Source: Corallococcus sp. EGB (GTDB lineage Bacteria > Myxococcota > Myxococcia > Myxococcales > Myxococcaceae). From it: 64,000 nucleotides of DNA. The notes under the pieces are model-generated. The model was not told where the DNA came from. It saw only the letters and a list, made by a program, of their open reading frames with translations, and did not search any database. Position 1 is the stretch's first letter. Each line of letters begins with the position of its first letter. The DNA is taken from assembly GCF_019968905.1 (NCBI RefSeq), contig NZ_CP079946.1, positions 2,418,001 to 2,482,000 of the forward strand, written 5' to 3'. Below, one piece after another: positions 1 to 9,537 of this stretch. The position numbers and the translations under genes were made by a program.

Positions 1-1
1 G

Positions 2-2077
2 CTGCGCTACCTGGACCACGGCGCCAACGCCGATGACCGACGGCTGGCGCTGGAGGCGCTGGAGAAGCCGGGCGTGAAGGAGGGCTTCAACGGCCTGGTG
101 CTGGCCACCAACGCGCTCGTCGCCGACGACCGGGCCCGTGAGGCCGCGCACCGCGCGCTGCTCGCCTCGCAGGACGACGTGACGGAGGTGCACGCGCTCG
201 CGGGCAGCCTGCTGCTCGCGGCCAAGGACGAGAAGAAGGCCCTGGACCGCTTCGACCGCGCGCTCAAGGCGTCGCCGGGCAACGTGCGCGCGCTGGTGTC
301 GCTGGGCGACTACTACCTGGCCTCCGAGGACTTCCCGCAGGCGCTGGAGATGTTCAAGCGCGCTCGCGAGGTCTCCAAGGAACACCCGGCCGCCCGCATC
401 GGCATGGCCGAGAGCCGGCTCGGGCTGGAGCAGGACCTGGACGCGGCGCTGGCGGACGTGGCGCCGCTCGCGCAGGACCCCAAGCTGCCTCCCGCGCTCC
501 AGCCGCGTCAGCAGCTGGTGCACGGCGAGCTGCTGTCCGCGCTGGGCAAGTACGACGAGGCGCGCGAGATGCTCTCCAAGGGCACGCAGGGGCCGCTGGC
601 CATGGACTTCCAGCTGGCGCTCGGGGCCGCGGGCCGCGCGGCGGGCAAGCTGGAGGCCGCGCAGCAGGCCTACGAGGCCGCGCTGAAGCTGCAGCCCAAG
701 AGCGAGGCCGCGAAGGAGGGCCTGGGGCGGACGCTGGTGGACCGCGACCGCGAGAAGGAGGCCCTGCAGCGGCTGGAGGCCGACGGGGGCCGCAACGTGG
801 CGCTGGTGCGGGGTGCGGCGTACGCGCGGCTCGGGGACTGGAAGCGCGCCCGCGCGGAGCTGGGCAAGACGCGCGTGAACGACCGCTATCCGCCGGAGGC
901 CGTCGCGTGGCTCGCGCTGGCGGACGCCAACGAGGGCAACGGCGCCCAGGCGCGCGACGTGCTGGAGAAGGCCGTGGCCAAGAAGCCACGCACGGACCTG
1001 CGCGTGGCGCTGGGACAGGTGTACTGGCGCGAGCGCGCGCTGGACAAGGCGCAGGCCCAGTTCGACGAGGCGCTGAAGGACCCGCGCGACTACGAGGGCG
1101 CGTGCTCGCTGGGGCGGCTGCTGTTGTCGCGCGGCCTTCCGGACATGGCCCTCAAGCCGCTGACGCAGGCGGTGGAGCGCAACGGCGCGCACGGCGAGGC
1201 CCGCGACGCCCTGGGCCGCGCGCTCCTGGCGCTGGGCCGCACGCCGGAGGCGCTGAAGCAGTTCGAGGCGTGGCAGCTGGACAACCCGGGCAACGCGGCC
1301 GCGCAGAAGGGCTTCGCGCTGGCGCTGTACCACTCCGGCCGCCGCAAGGAGGCGGAAGGCGCGTCTGGCCGGGCGGTGAAGCTGGCGCCGGACGACGCGG
1401 AGGGGCAGCGCCTGCGCGCGGCGCTCCTGTTCGCCAACGGTGACGCGAAGGGCGGCTTCGCGGCGCTGGAGCGCGCCAACAAGCTGGACTCCAAGGACCC
1501 GAACACCTTCTGTGAAATCGCCCAGGCGTTCCTGCGCCAGGGGCAGGTGGAGAGCGCGGACGCGGCCTTCGCGGCGGCGCGGCGGGAAGGCCCGGACGCC
1601 ACGTGCGGCCGCGTGGGCGAGCTGTACACGCAGCTGCCGGGCGGCGGACGGGGCGTGGCTCGCACGCTGCAGGACCTGGCGGACAAGGCGCCCACCGTCT
1701 GGGACAAGGCCTTCGCCCAGACGACGCTGGCGCGGGTGCTGCTGGGCGCCGGAGCCATGAAGGAGGCCCGCGCGGCGGCGGACGAGGCCGTGAAGCTGGC
1801 CCCCTACAGCGGGCGCGCGTACCTGGCCCTGGGCCTGGTGGCCTTCAAGCAGCGGCAGGAGGGCCCCGCGCGCGAGGCGCTGACCAAGGCCGTGGAGCTG
1901 GAGCCCACGGACGGCCTGGCGCACCTGGCGCTGGCGGACGTGCTGGTGCGCGAGTCCTTGGAGCTGCCCCGGGCGGTGGAGGCGTACGAGGCCTTCCTGA
2001 AGCTGGCCGGGGGGGCGCCGGAGGCGAACCGGGTGAAGAAGGCGCTTCCGCTCCTCAAGCGTCGGGCGTCGCGCTAG
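2..2077 (+). CDS. TPR-repeat protein, 5' truncated by window edge
   Basis: The reading frame is open from base 2, with no convincing start inside the window, so the N-terminus lies upstream; the first internal start-like codon is a GTG at 74. About 690 residues are visible. They are almost entirely alpha-helical repeats of the tetratricopeptide type, with recurring A-x-x-x-L/Y-G-x-x-Y/L and A-L-x-x-x-P spacing (for example ALKASPGNVRALVSLGDYY near the start). Such repeats make protein-protein scaffolds. No catalytic domain is visible in this part. The next gene starts one base after the stop, suggesting a shared transcript. The molecular role is unknown. Confidence 0.85.
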   Translation: MRYLDHGANADDRRLALEALEKPGVKEGFNGLVLATNALVADDRAREAAHRALLASQDDVTEVHALAGSLLLAAKDEKKALDRFDRALKASPGNVRALVSLGDYYLASEDFPQALEMFKRAREVSKEHPAARIGMAESRLGLEQDLDAALADVAPLAQDPKLPPALQPRQQLVHGELLSALGKYDEAREMLSKGTQGPLAMDFQLALGAAGRAAGKLEAAQQAYEAALKLQPKSEAAKEGLGRTLVDRDREKEALQRLEADGGRNVALVRGAAYARLGDWKRARAELGKTRVNDRYPPEAVAWLALADANEGNGAQARDVLEKAVAKKPRTDLRVALGQVYWRERALDKAQAQFDEALKDPRDYEGACSLGRLLLSRGLPDMALKPLTQAVERNGAHGEARDALGRALLALGRTPEALKQFEAWQLDNPGNAAAQKGFALALYHSGRRKEAEGASGRAVKLAPDDAEGQRLRAALLFANGDAKGGFAALERANKLDSKDPNTFCEIAQAFLRQGQVESADAAFAAARREGPDATCGRVGELYTQLPGGGRGVARTLQDLADKAPTVWDKAFAQTTLARVLLGAGAMKEARAAADEAVKLAPYSGRAYLALGLVAFKQRQEGPAREALTKAVELEPTDGLAHLALADVLVRESLELPRAVEAYEAFLKLAGGAPEANRVKKALPLLKRRASR

Positions 2078-2078
2078 C

Positions 2079-2468
2079 GTGATTTCCGTGAGCGACCCGC
2101 GGCCCCCGTCCTCCCCCCTGCTGAAGGTCATGTGGGGCAACGCCTTCCTGCTGTCGGTGCTCTACCTGCTGGCGGGCATCGTCGTGGAGTCCGTCCGGCG
2201 GCGGTACCACACGCCCTTCTTCGAGCGCCTCTCCATGGCGCTGGATTCGCTGCCGGCGCGGGCGCTGGAGCTGGTGCACGCCATGGAGCCGCTGCGCGCC
2301 GCGTACTTCAGCGGCCGCATCACCGACCTGGGCGTGCGCGCCGTCTTCGGCGTGGCCACCGTGGCGGTCATCTTCCTCCTGGCCCTGGTGGTGGGCGCCA
2401 TCATGGCCGTGCTGCGCCTGGCGCTCGTGCGCGCCACGCGTGGCGGCCCGCCCCCTCCGCAGCGCTGA
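2079..2468 (+). CDS. small two-helix membrane protein, unknown function
   Basis: This 129-residue protein starts at a GTG one base after the upstream TPR gene stops; a second in-frame GTG at 2088 is an alternative start. Two hydrophobic segments are visible, around residues 21-36 (FLLSVLYLLAGIVV) and 92-112 (FGVATVAVIFLLALVVGAIM), separated by a polar loop of about 55 residues. The tail is basic and proline-rich. It is an inner-membrane protein by composition. I do not recognise a family. The tight spacing suggests it is cotranscribed with the TPR gene and could anchor it at the membrane, which is inference only. Confidence 0.7.
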   Translation: MISVSDPRPPSSPLLKVMWGNAFLLSVLYLLAGIVVESVRRRYHTPFFERLSMALDSLPARALELVHAMEPLRAAYFSGRITDLGVRAVFGVATVAVIFLLALVVGAIMAVLRLALVRATRGGPPPPQR

Positions 2469-2472
2469 GCGG

Positions 2473-4518
2473 TCAGCGCCGCGACTTCGCCTTGCGGATG
2501 CGCGGGGCCACGGGCGCCACCTGGGGTTCGTGGCCCGCCGCGCGCGCCATCAGGCAGATGTCCACCACCTTGGGGCCGAAGCGCTCCCAACGGCTCTCCC
2601 CGGTGCCCTTCACCGCGAGGAAGGACTCGCGGTCCACCGGCAGCGCGGCGGCCAGCCCCAGCAGCGTCGCGTCGTTGAAGATGATGAAGGGCGGGATGTC
2701 CAGGTCCCTGGCCAGGTCCTTGCGCCAGCGGCGCAGCTCCGTGGATGCCAGCTCGCTGTACGCCATCACCGGCGCCCCGGACGCGGCCGGCGCCGAGCGC
2801 GAGGACGAACCGGACGGCCTGGGCATCATGCTGCCCGCGCACCGGTCGCACTTGCCGCACACCGCCGCCGCGTCCGCCTGGCCGAAGTAGCGCAGGATGA
2901 ACGCGCGCCGGCACTTGGGCGTGTACGCGTAGTCCGCCATCCGCTTGAGCATCAGCCGGTTGAGCCGCTCCTGCTCGCGCACCCGGGAGAGGTCCATCGA
3001 CAGCTCACGGAACGGGACGCGCTCCAGCGCGCGGATGGAGCGCCCCGCGAACGGCCGGCGCACCCGTACCACGCCCGACTTCTCCAGGAGGCCCAGCGCG
3101 TGCCGGACGGCGTCCTCCGTCAGCCCCGTGCGCCGCGCGAGGATGGGCAACTCCGTGGTGGCCTGCCGTCCCACGGGAAAGGTCTCCAGCAGCGACCGCA
3201 GGAGCCGCTGTGACTCCGCGGCGTGCGGCTGCGCGCTGGCGGCCTTGTCCGTCAGCGTGATGCCGTACTCGCCTTCACCCCGGCCGCCGCGCTCCAGCTT
3301 GCCCTCGCGCTCGAAAATCTTCAGGGCGGCGGAGACCTCGAACTCGCTGGCGCCCACCATGCCCGCGAGCGCGTGCACGCCCCGGTCGAACTCCTCCACG
3401 GCCTGCAGCTGCGCCCAGATGTCCGACAGCACGGACTCGGATGGGTGGCTGCCCTCGATGAGGCGCTCCTGCGTGTACACGTCCGCGTGGTTGAACAGGA
3501 GCACCGCCGTGGCGGGGTTGCCGTCGCGTCCCGCGCGGCCAATCTCCTGGTAGTACGCCTCCACCGCGCGGGGGATGTTGGCGTGCGCGACGAAGCGGAT
3601 GTCCGGCTTGTCGATGCCCATGCCGAAGGCGTTGGTGGCCACCGCCACCGCCTCCTTCGCGGACATGAAGTCCTCCTGCGCGCGGCGGCGGGCGTCGTCC
3701 TCCATGCCCGCGTGGTACAGCACCGCGTTCACCTTGCGCGTGACGAGCGCGGAGTGCATGCCTTCCGCCGCCTTGCGCGTGGAGCAGTAGATGATGCCGC
3801 TGCCGCCCTTCGCCGCCAGGCTCGCGCACGCGTCGCGGCGCTCCTCGTCCCCGCTGACGTTCACCACGTCCAGGAAGAGGTTGGGCCGGTCGAACCCCTG
3901 CGCGAACACCGCCGGGTCCTTCATCAGGAGCACCCGGACGATGTCCTCGCGCACCTCCGGCGTCGCCGTGGCGGTGAGGGCCACCGTGCGCGGGGGCCGC
4001 AGCCTCTTGCGCACCTGCCCCAGCATCGCGTAGTCCGGCCGGAAGTCGTGGCCCCACTGGGAGATGCAGTGGGCTTCGTCCACGGCGAACAGCTCCACGC
4101 CCAGCCCGGACACCAGCTCCAGGAAGCTCGCGCTGCGGAAGCGCTCCGGCGCCACGTAGAGCAGCTTGTACTCGCGGGCGCGCAGCTTGCGCAGGCGCTC
4201 CGCCCGCTCCACGTCCGACAGGGACGAGTTGATGTACGTGGCCGGGATGCCCTTCGCGGCCAGCTGCTCCACCTGGTCCTTCATCAGCGCGATGAGCGGC
4301 GACACCACCAGCGTGATGCCCGGCAACAGCAGCGCCGGCAGCTGGTAGCACAGGCTCTTGCCCGCGCCCGTGGGCATCACCACCACGGTGTTGCGGCCGC
4401 TGAGGACGGAGCTGATGACGGGCGCCTGGCCGGGGCGGAACTCCGACAGGCCGAAGTGCCGCACCAGTCCCTGCTGGGCATCCTCGAAATGGGGCAGGGA
4501 CTCCGTCATCGCGCGCAT
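2473..4518 (-). CDS. recQ: ATP-dependent DNA helicase RecQ
   Basis: RecQ family 3'-5' helicase of DNA repair and recombination, 681 residues from the chosen ATG at 4518, which has an AGGATGG-type ribosome site upstream; ATG 4509 is equally possible. Walker A (MPTGAGKS) lies near residues 48-55 and the DEAH box (VDEAHCISQW) near 146-155. Motif VI (QEIGRAGRDG) is clear. A RecQ zinc-binding region follows, with cysteines in PKCRRAFILRY and CGKCDRC. The C-terminus carries an HRDC domain (residues about 590-665), joined by a Ser/Pro-rich linker. The frame stays open upstream to 4578 but that extension looks non-coding. It converges on the small membrane-protein gene. Confidence 0.95.
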   Translation of the reverse strand: MRAMTESLPHFEDAQQGLVRHFGLSEFRPGQAPVISSVLSGRNTVVVMPTGAGKSLCYQLPALLLPGITLVVSPLIALMKDQVEQLAAKGIPATYINSSLSDVERAERLRKLRAREYKLLYVAPERFRSASFLELVSGLGVELFAVDEAHCISQWGHDFRPDYAMLGQVRKRLRPPRTVALTATATPEVREDIVRVLLMKDPAVFAQGFDRPNLFLDVVNVSGDEERRDACASLAAKGGSGIIYCSTRKAAEGMHSALVTRKVNAVLYHAGMEDDARRRAQEDFMSAKEAVAVATNAFGMGIDKPDIRFVAHANIPRAVEAYYQEIGRAGRDGNPATAVLLFNHADVYTQERLIEGSHPSESVLSDIWAQLQAVEEFDRGVHALAGMVGASEFEVSAALKIFEREGKLERGGRGEGEYGITLTDKAASAQPHAAESQRLLRSLLETFPVGRQATTELPILARRTGLTEDAVRHALGLLEKSGVVRVRRPFAGRSIRALERVPFRELSMDLSRVREQERLNRLMLKRMADYAYTPKCRRAFILRYFGQADAAAVCGKCDRCAGSMMPRPSGSSSRSAPAASGAPVMAYSELASTELRRWRKDLARDLDIPPFIIFNDATLLGLAAALPVDRESFLAVKGTGESRWERFGPKVVDICLMARAAGHEPQVAPVAPRIRKAKSRR

Positions 4519-4579
4519 GTTCACCATCCTGGATCGGCCGTCAACGCCAATCCCCTCCGTGGGCACCGGCGCCCCCACC

Positions 4580-4840
4580 TCACAGCTCGAGCCCCGGAGG
4601 AAGGGGAACCGCCAACGCGGCCCGTTTGCGCGCCACCTCGCGCCGCAGCGCCTCCGTCCGCTCCGGGTCCAGGCGGCCGTCCACGATGACGTCCCCCTCG
4701 CGCGCGCCCGGAGGCAGCCGCCAGCGCTCCACCGTGCACGCCTGCCCGCCGTCGGTCCGCACCACCAGGGCCCGCGTGTCCTCCAACACCTCCACCCGCA
4801 GGGGACTCGCCCCCAGCGCCAGCAGCACCCCCGCTCCCAT
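4580..4840 (-). CDS. DUF3006-like small protein
   Basis: Eighty-six residues. The ATG at 4840 overlaps the radC stop codon in the form TGATG and has a GGAGG sequence upstream inside radC, so translation is probably coupled to radC. The sequence matches the pattern of DUF3006 proteins: a short beta-rich N-terminus (VEVLEDTRALVVRTDGG), then the conserved W-R-L-P-P-G-A-R-E-G-D-V block, then a basic helix (LRREVARKRAAL). The start (MGAGVLLALGAS) is mildly hydrophobic but too short for a clear signal peptide. The function of the family is not known to me. Confidence 0.75.
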   Translation of the reverse strand: MGAGVLLALGASPLRVEVLEDTRALVVRTDGGQACTVERWRLPPGAREGDVIVDGRLDPERTEALRREVARKRAALAVPLPPGLEL

Positions 4841-5601
4841 CACCAGCCCCCTCCCGTGACGCACTTGCGCCGCCCCTCCCGCTCGCTGTCCGGGAGGATG
4901 CCCCGCTCCAGCATGGACACGAACACGCCGTCCCCCACGACGACGTGGTCCAACAGCTTCACGCCCAGGATCCCCGCCGCTCGCGCCAGGTGCTCCGTGA
5001 GCCCCACGTCCTGGAGGCTGGGCTCAGGGTCTCCGGAAGGGTGGTTGTGCGCGAGCACGATGGCCGTGGCCCTCGATGCGACCACCGCGGCGAACACCTC
5101 CCGCGGATCCACCGGACACGCGCTCAGCGTTCCTTCCGCCACCCGGGCGTCGCGCACCAGCACGTTGCGCGGGTTGAAGCAGAGCACGTGGAACACCTCG
5201 CGCCTCAGCGCGCCCAGCGTGGGCGCCAGGTACGCGTGCACCTCCTTCGGATTTCGCAGCCGGGGCCGCTTCTCCGGGGAGCGCTGCGCGCGCCGTCCCA
5301 ATTCCAGCGCCGCCAGCAGCCGGGACGTGCGGGAGGGCCCCACGCCCCGCCGCGCGCACAAGACGCGCGGATCCTCCTGCACCAGCGCCTTGAGCCCGTC
5401 CCTCGCCACGCCGTCCGCCGCGTCCCCCAACCCCTCCGTCCACAGGAGCCCCAACAGCTCCAGGTCGGTGAGGGACTCCGCGCCCAGGCGGAAGAGGCGC
5501 TCGCGCGCATCCCCCCGTCCCGCGCCGCGCGCCCTCACCGACCTGGCCCCCGTGGCTTCCCCTTCGCCCGGCTCCACCCACGCCTCTCCACCCTGTTCCA
5601 T
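4840..5601 (-). CDS. radC: RadC family JAMM-domain protein
   Basis: This 253-residue protein has the two-part RadC layout. An N-terminal helix-hairpin-helix-like UPF0758 region (residues about 35-105) is followed by a C-terminal JAB1/MPN metalloprotease-fold domain. The JAMM signature AHNHPSGDPEPSLQD sits at residues 184-198. Proteins of this family were once linked to DNA repair, but their substrate is unclear. The start ATG at 5601 is chosen because GGAGG precedes it and because upstream codons (open to 5739) look non-coding. The stop overlaps the start of the DUF3006-like gene. Confidence 0.9.
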   Translation of the reverse strand: MEQGGEAWVEPGEGEATGARSVRARGAGRGDARERLFRLGAESLTDLELLGLLWTEGLGDAADGVARDGLKALVQEDPRVLCARRGVGPSRTSRLLAALELGRRAQRSPEKRPRLRNPKEVHAYLAPTLGALRREVFHVLCFNPRNVLVRDARVAEGTLSACPVDPREVFAAVVASRATAIVLAHNHPSGDPEPSLQDVGLTEHLARAAGILGVKLLDHVVVGDGVFVSMLERGILPDSEREGRRKCVTGGGW

Positions 5602-5779
5602 CCCGCCTCCGTCCACGCGACGGCGGGCTTGAGCAAGGCATGTGCCCGCTGGGGTCCACTCCTGGACGCCCAGGCAGGCCCGTCCAGCGGCGTGTGAAGA
5701 GGCCCGGGAGCGGGACGGACAGCGATGCTCCACTCGCACTCCTGGCGTGCGAGGAGGCAGGAAGCGCCGGGGCCGCCAG

Positions 5780-6238
5780 CTAGAAGCGGGAGATGGCGAA
5801 GAAGCCCTTGATCTTGTCGTTCGTCTCGCGAAGCCGCTCGCTCAGCGTGCGGACGAACGTCCACAGGAGGACGTAGGCCAGGTCCTTGTCCGTGAACATC
5901 AGCTGGTCCAGCTTCGCGCGCTCGATGACCCACACCGTGCAGTCGGTGTGCGCGATGGCGTCCGCCGAGCGGGGAGAATCCTCGATGACCGCCATCTCTC
6001 CGAAATACTGGCCGGGTTCGAGGATGGCGAGCGCCTCCTCCCCGATGCCCGGCACGGATTTGGAAATGCGCACCTTGCCGGTGGTCAGGATGAACATCTC
6101 CTGGCCGGTGTCGCCTTCGCGGAATAGGAAGTCCCCCGCCGCGTGGCTCCGGGAGAGTGCAATCCGAGCGACCTTGGCGAGCTGGCCCTGGGTCAATCCC
6201 TCGAAGAGCGCAACCTTCTTGAGGACAGCGGCATCCAT
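5780..6238 (-). CDS. cyclic nucleotide-binding domain protein
   Basis: A 152-residue protein made almost wholly of one CAP-ED/cNMP-binding domain, with the phosphate-binding-cassette core GQYFGEMAVIEDSPRSADAI near residues 76-95 and the preceding FREGDTGQEMFILTTGKVRI strands. There is no DNA-binding helix-turn-helix after it, so it is not a complete CRP-type regulator. The C-terminus (LLWTFVRTLSERLRETNDK) forms helices that could mediate dimerisation or partner binding. It is divergent from trxB across a short intergenic gap, so promoters of both lie between 6239 and 6319. Stand-alone CAP-ED proteins are frequent in myxobacteria; the ligand and partner are unknown. Confidence 0.85.
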   Translation of the reverse strand: MDAAVLKKVALFEGLTQGQLAKVARIALSRSHAAGDFLFREGDTGQEMFILTTGKVRISKSVPGIGEEALAILEPGQYFGEMAVIEDSPRSADAIAHTDCTVWVIERAKLDQLMFTDKDLAYVLLWTFVRTLSERLRETNDKIKGFFAISRF

Positions 6239-6319
6239 GGGGTCCAGGTTCGTATCATGGCCAGGATGGCGGTGTCTGGTACCGTCCCGGCCCGCAAACG
6301 TATGAGCGCAGGAGGCGCC

Positions 6320-7285
6320 GTGTCGCAGGACAAGATCCAGAAGGTCACCATCATCGGCTCGGGCCCGGCGGGCTACACCGCCGCCATCTACGCCGCGCGC
6401 GCCAACCTGGAGCCCGTGTTGTTCGCCGGCGGCCCCACCCTGGAGCACCCGCAGCGCGTCCCGGGCGGCCAGCTCATGGTCACCACGGACGTGGAGAACT
6501 ACCCCGGCTTCCCGGAGGCCATCACCGGTCCGGAGCTGATGGAGCGCTTCCAGAAGCAGGCGGAGCGCTTCGGCACCGTCATCCACATGGAGAACATCAC
6601 CAAGGTGGACTTCTCCCAGCGGCCCTTCCTGCTGGAGAGCGAGAGCGGCATGCAGGTGCGCTCGGAGACGGTCATCATCTCCACGGGCGCCACGGCCAAG
6701 TGGCTGGGCGTCAAGGGCGAGGACACCTACAAGAACCGGGGCGTGTCCGCGTGCGCCACCTGTGACGGCGCCTTCTTCAAGAAGCAGGACGTGCTGGTGG
6801 TGGGCGGCGGCGACACGGCCATGGAAGAGGCCACGTACCTGGCGAAGATCGTCAACCACGTCACGCTCATCCACCGCCGCGACTCGCTGCGCGCGTCCAA
6901 GGTGATGCAGGAGCGCGCGCTCAACAACCCGAAGATCTCCTTCATGTGGGACTCCGCGGTGGAGGAGGTGGTGGGCGACGGCAAGGGCATGACGGGCGCC
7001 GTGGTGCGCAACGTCAAGACGGGCGACAGCAAGCTGGTGAACGCGCACGGCCTCTTCGTGGCCATTGGCCACACGCCGAACACGGAGCTGTTCCAGGGCG
7101 TCCTGGAGACGCACCAGAGCGGCTACCTGAAGACGGTGCCGGGCAGCACGCGCACCAACGTCGAGGGCGTCTTCGCCTGCGGCGACGTGCAGGACAGCTA
7201 CTACCGCCAGGCCATCACCGCGGCGGGCACGGGCTGCATGGCCGCCATCGACGCGGAGCGCTGGCTCATCGAGCACGGCGAGTAG
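6320..7285 (+). CDS. trxB: thioredoxin reductase
   Basis: FAD- and NADPH-dependent enzyme that reduces thioredoxin, 321 residues, the normal family size. The N-terminal FAD-binding GSGPAG is at residues 13-18, the redox pair CATC at residues 145-148, and the NADPH motif GGGDTAMEEA follows. The conserved C-terminal block (FACGDVQDSYYRQAITAAGTG) is intact. GTG at 6320 is preferred because AGGAGG stands four bases upstream; an ATG at 6302 in the same frame would add six residues. The Cys/Met enzyme gene follows 40 bases later on the same strand. Confidence 0.95.
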   Translation: MSQDKIQKVTIIGSGPAGYTAAIYAARANLEPVLFAGGPTLEHPQRVPGGQLMVTTDVENYPGFPEAITGPELMERFQKQAERFGTVIHMENITKVDFSQRPFLLESESGMQVRSETVIISTGATAKWLGVKGEDTYKNRGVSACATCDGAFFKKQDVLVVGGGDTAMEEATYLAKIVNHVTLIHRRDSLRASKVMQERALNNPKISFMWDSAVEEVVGDGKGMTGAVVRNVKTGDSKLVNAHGLFVAIGHTPNTELFQGVLETHQSGYLKTVPGSTRTNVEGVFACGDVQDSYYRQAITAAGTGCMAAIDAERWLIEHGE

Positions 7286-7325
7286 TCCGCCCATCCTTTC
7301 CGTCCCTGAGCGAGACGACACGCGC

Positions 7326-8513
7326 ATGAAGACGAAGCAGAAGACGGTGGCGGTGCACGCGGGCTCCCGGCTCACCGGGAGCAAGGCCGTGCCCGTCATG
7401 CCGCCCATCTTCCCGGCGGCGGTGAACTGGTTCGACAGCAGCGACGACCTGTCGGACGCGCTGGACGGAAAGGACTACGCCTACGCCCGCATCAGCGCGC
7501 CCAACGCCGCGCTGCTGGAGGAGGCCGTGGCTGCGCTCGAGGGCGCGGAGGCCTGCGTCGCCTACGCCAGCGGCATGGCCGCGCTGCGCTCGCTGTTCGA
7601 CGCGCAGCCGTGGAAGGCCGGGGACGTGCTGGTGATGCCCACGGACGGCTACGGCGTCACCCGGGCGCTCTACAAGAACCTGTGCGCCCGCTGGGGCGTG
7701 GAATTGAAGCCCCTGGCCCCGACGTCCCCGGAGGCGCCCGCGCGCATCCGGGAGTGGCGCCCGCGCCTGGTCCTGGCGGAGAGCATCTCCAATCCGCTGC
7801 TGCGCGTGCCGGACATCCGCGCGCTCGCCGAGGCCTGCCGCGACGCGGGCGCGGTGTTCGCGGTGGACGCCACGTTCCCGTCCCCGTTCGGCCAGCGCGC
7901 GCTGGAGCTGGGCGCGGACTACGCGGTGCAGTCCACCAGCAAGTGGCTCAACGGCCACAGCGACGCCCTGGGTGGCACGGTGAGTGGCTCCAAGGCGCGC
8001 ATCGACCCGCTGCGCTCGGCGCGCATCCTGTCCGGTGACGTGCTGGGCCCCTTCGAGGCATGGCTCACGCTGCGCGGCCTGCGCACGCTGCCCGTCCGCA
8101 TGAAGGCCCACAACGAGCACGCCGCCCACGTGGCGAAGCGGCTGGCGGAGTCGCCGCTGCTGGAGCGGGTCATCTACCCGGGCCTCGCCTCCCATCCGGA
8201 CCACGCGGTGGCTGCGCGGGTGCTGGAGGGTGGCTTCGGGCCCATGGTGGCGTTCGAAATCAAGGGCGCGGGGCAGAAGGAAGGGGACCGGTTCCTGGAG
8301 GCGCTGCGGGTGGCGAAGCCCGGGCCGTCGCTGGGAGACGTGGGCACGCTGGTGATGCACGCGGCCAGCGCCAGCGCGCGCCGCATGACGCCCCAGGAGC
8401 GCGCCCAGGCGGGCATCCGCGACAGCCTCATCCGCGTGTCCGTGGGGCTGGAGGACCCGGACGACGTGGCGGACGACCTGCTCGCCGCGGTGGCGAAGGG
8501 GGCCGGCCGGTGA
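7326..8513 (+). CDS. Cys/Met metabolism PLP-dependent enzyme
   Basis: A 395-residue fold-type I pyridoxal-phosphate enzyme of the cystathionine gamma-synthase/gamma-lyase family. The PLP lysine lies in the block [17 protein letters not shown] (Lys about residue 206). The PLP-stacking tyrosine region ([10 protein letters not shown]) and the C-terminal [17 protein letters not shown] signature are present. The family covers transsulfuration enzymes (MetB, MetC, MetZ, MegL), and sequence reading alone cannot choose among them. Its stop overlaps the start of the moaC gene, so the two are probably translated together although the pathways differ. Confidence 0.88.
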   Translation: MKTKQKTVAVHAGSRLTGSKAVPVMPPIFPAAVNWFDSSDDLSDALDGKDYAYARISAPNAALLEEAVAALEGAEACVAYASGMAALRSLFDAQPWKAGDVLVMPTDGYGVTRALYKNLCARWGVELKPLAPTSPEAPARIREWRPRLVLAESISNPLLRVPDIRALAEACRDAGAVFAVDATFPSPFGQRALELGADYAVQSTSKWLNGHSDALGGTVSGSKARIDPLRSARILSGDVLGPFEAWLTLRGLRTLPVRMKAHNEHAAHVAKRLAESPLLERVIYPGLASHPDHAVAARVLEGGFGPMVAFEIKGAGQKEGDRFLEALRVAKPGPSLGDVGTLVMHAASASARRMTPQERAQAGIRDSLIRVSVGLEDPDDVADDLLAAVAKGAGR

Positions 8514-8950
8514 AGATGGTGGACGTCGGCGACAAGCCGAAGACGGACCGCGTGGCGGTGGCCACCGCGCGCCTGCGCATGCTGCCGGAGACTCGCGAGC
8601 GCATCCTCGCGGGGAAGGTGGAGAAGGGGGACGTGCTCGCGGCGGCGCGGCTCGCCGGCATCATGGCCGCCAAGCGCACCCCGGACTTCGTGCCCCTGTG
8701 CCACCCCATCGCGCTCGCGGGCGTGGACGTGACGCTCGCGCCCGTGGAGGAAGGCCTGGAGGTGCGCGTGCGCGTGAAGACGGTGGACCGCACGGGCGTG
8801 GAGATGGAGGCGCTCACGGCCGCGTGCGCATCCGCGCTCACCGTCTATGACATGTGCAAGAGCGTGGACCGGGGCATGGTCATCGAAGCGGTGCAACTGG
8901 ACCACAAGTCCGGCGGCCGCTCCGGCACCTGGGACCGCGACCCGGCTTAA
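8510..8950 (+). CDS. moaC: cyclic pyranopterin monophosphate synthase MoaC
   Basis: Acts in molybdenum cofactor biosynthesis, making cyclic pyranopterin monophosphate with MoaA. The signatures [16 protein letters not shown] and [15 protein letters not shown], plus the terminal DHKSGGRSG, are complete and include the catalytic lysine region. The frame is 146 residues from GTG 8510, which overlaps the previous stop as GTGA; ATG 8516 is another possible start. It is about ten residues shorter at the N-terminus than usual, lacking the L-T-H-x-D lead before MVDVGDKP. No other molybdopterin genes are in the window. Confidence 0.92.
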   Translation: MKMVDVGDKPKTDRVAVATARLRMLPETRERILAGKVEKGDVLAAARLAGIMAAKRTPDFVPLCHPIALAGVDVTLAPVEEGLEVRVRVKTVDRTGVEMEALTAACASALTVYDMCKSVDRGMVIEAVQLDHKSGGRSGTWDRDPA

Positions 8951-9519
8951 CGCGCCTGCGCCTCCGCGCGCAGCCGCTCCAGGAAGAAGGCCGTCACCAC
9001 CAGCGAGTGCGTGATGTGTCCCTCCAGGATGAGCCGGGGCAGGTCCGCTCTCGGGTGCAACTCCACGGCGATGTCCTCGCCGTCGTCCGGGTCGCCTTCG
9101 CTCACGCGCTCGCAGTCCAGCGCCAGGTACGTGTGGCAGCGGTTGGCCTGGAAGGCCGGGTTGGGATGCACGACGCCCAATGGCTCCAGCCTCGCGGCGC
9201 GGTAGCCCGTCTCCTCCTCCAGCTCGCGCGCGGCGGCCGTGGCCGGGTCCTCGCCCGGGTCGATGACGCCGCCCGGCACCTCCAGCGTCGCCGCGTCGAT
9301 GCCGAAGCGGAACTGGCGCACCATCACCAGCTCGTCCTGCTTCGTCACCGCGATGACGTTCACCCAGTCCGCGCAGTCCATGTGCACGCGCGGGTGCTCC
9401 CGGTGCGTGCGCGGGTCCGCGACCCTGTCCTCGCGGATCTGCACCACCGTGAAGTCGTGCACCAGGCCCCGGCGCAGTCGCGGCCAGGGCTTCACCTTCG
9501 TCTCGGGCGCGGACGCCAT
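8947..9519 (-). CDS. Nudix hydrolase, ADP-ribose pyrophosphatase-like
   Basis: A 190-residue Nudix protein. The Nudix box (G-x5-E-x7-R-E-x2-E-E-x-G) starts at about residue 84, with core REL-EEETGY. The strand-rich N-terminus and the downstream proline ([16 protein letters not shown]) match the ADP-ribose or GDP-mannose pyrophosphatase subfamily (NudF/NudK type), which hydrolyses nucleoside diphosphate sugars. The exact substrate cannot be read from sequence. The gene converges with moaC, overlapping its end by four bases. Confidence 0.88.
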   Translation of the reverse strand: MASAPETKVKPWPRLRRGLVHDFTVVQIREDRVADPRTHREHPRVHMDCADWVNVIAVTKQDELVMVRQFRFGIDAATLEVPGGVIDPGEDPATAAARELEEETGYRAARLEPLGVVHPNPAFQANRCHTYLALDCERVSEGDPDDGEDIAVELHPRADLPRLILEGHITHSLVVTAFFLERLRAEAQAR

Positions 9520-9537
9520 GCGACAGACTCCCTCTCG

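Noticed and set aside
8510-8950. MoaC truncated and inactive
   Set aside because: Only about ten N-terminal residues are missing; all active-site blocks are intact.
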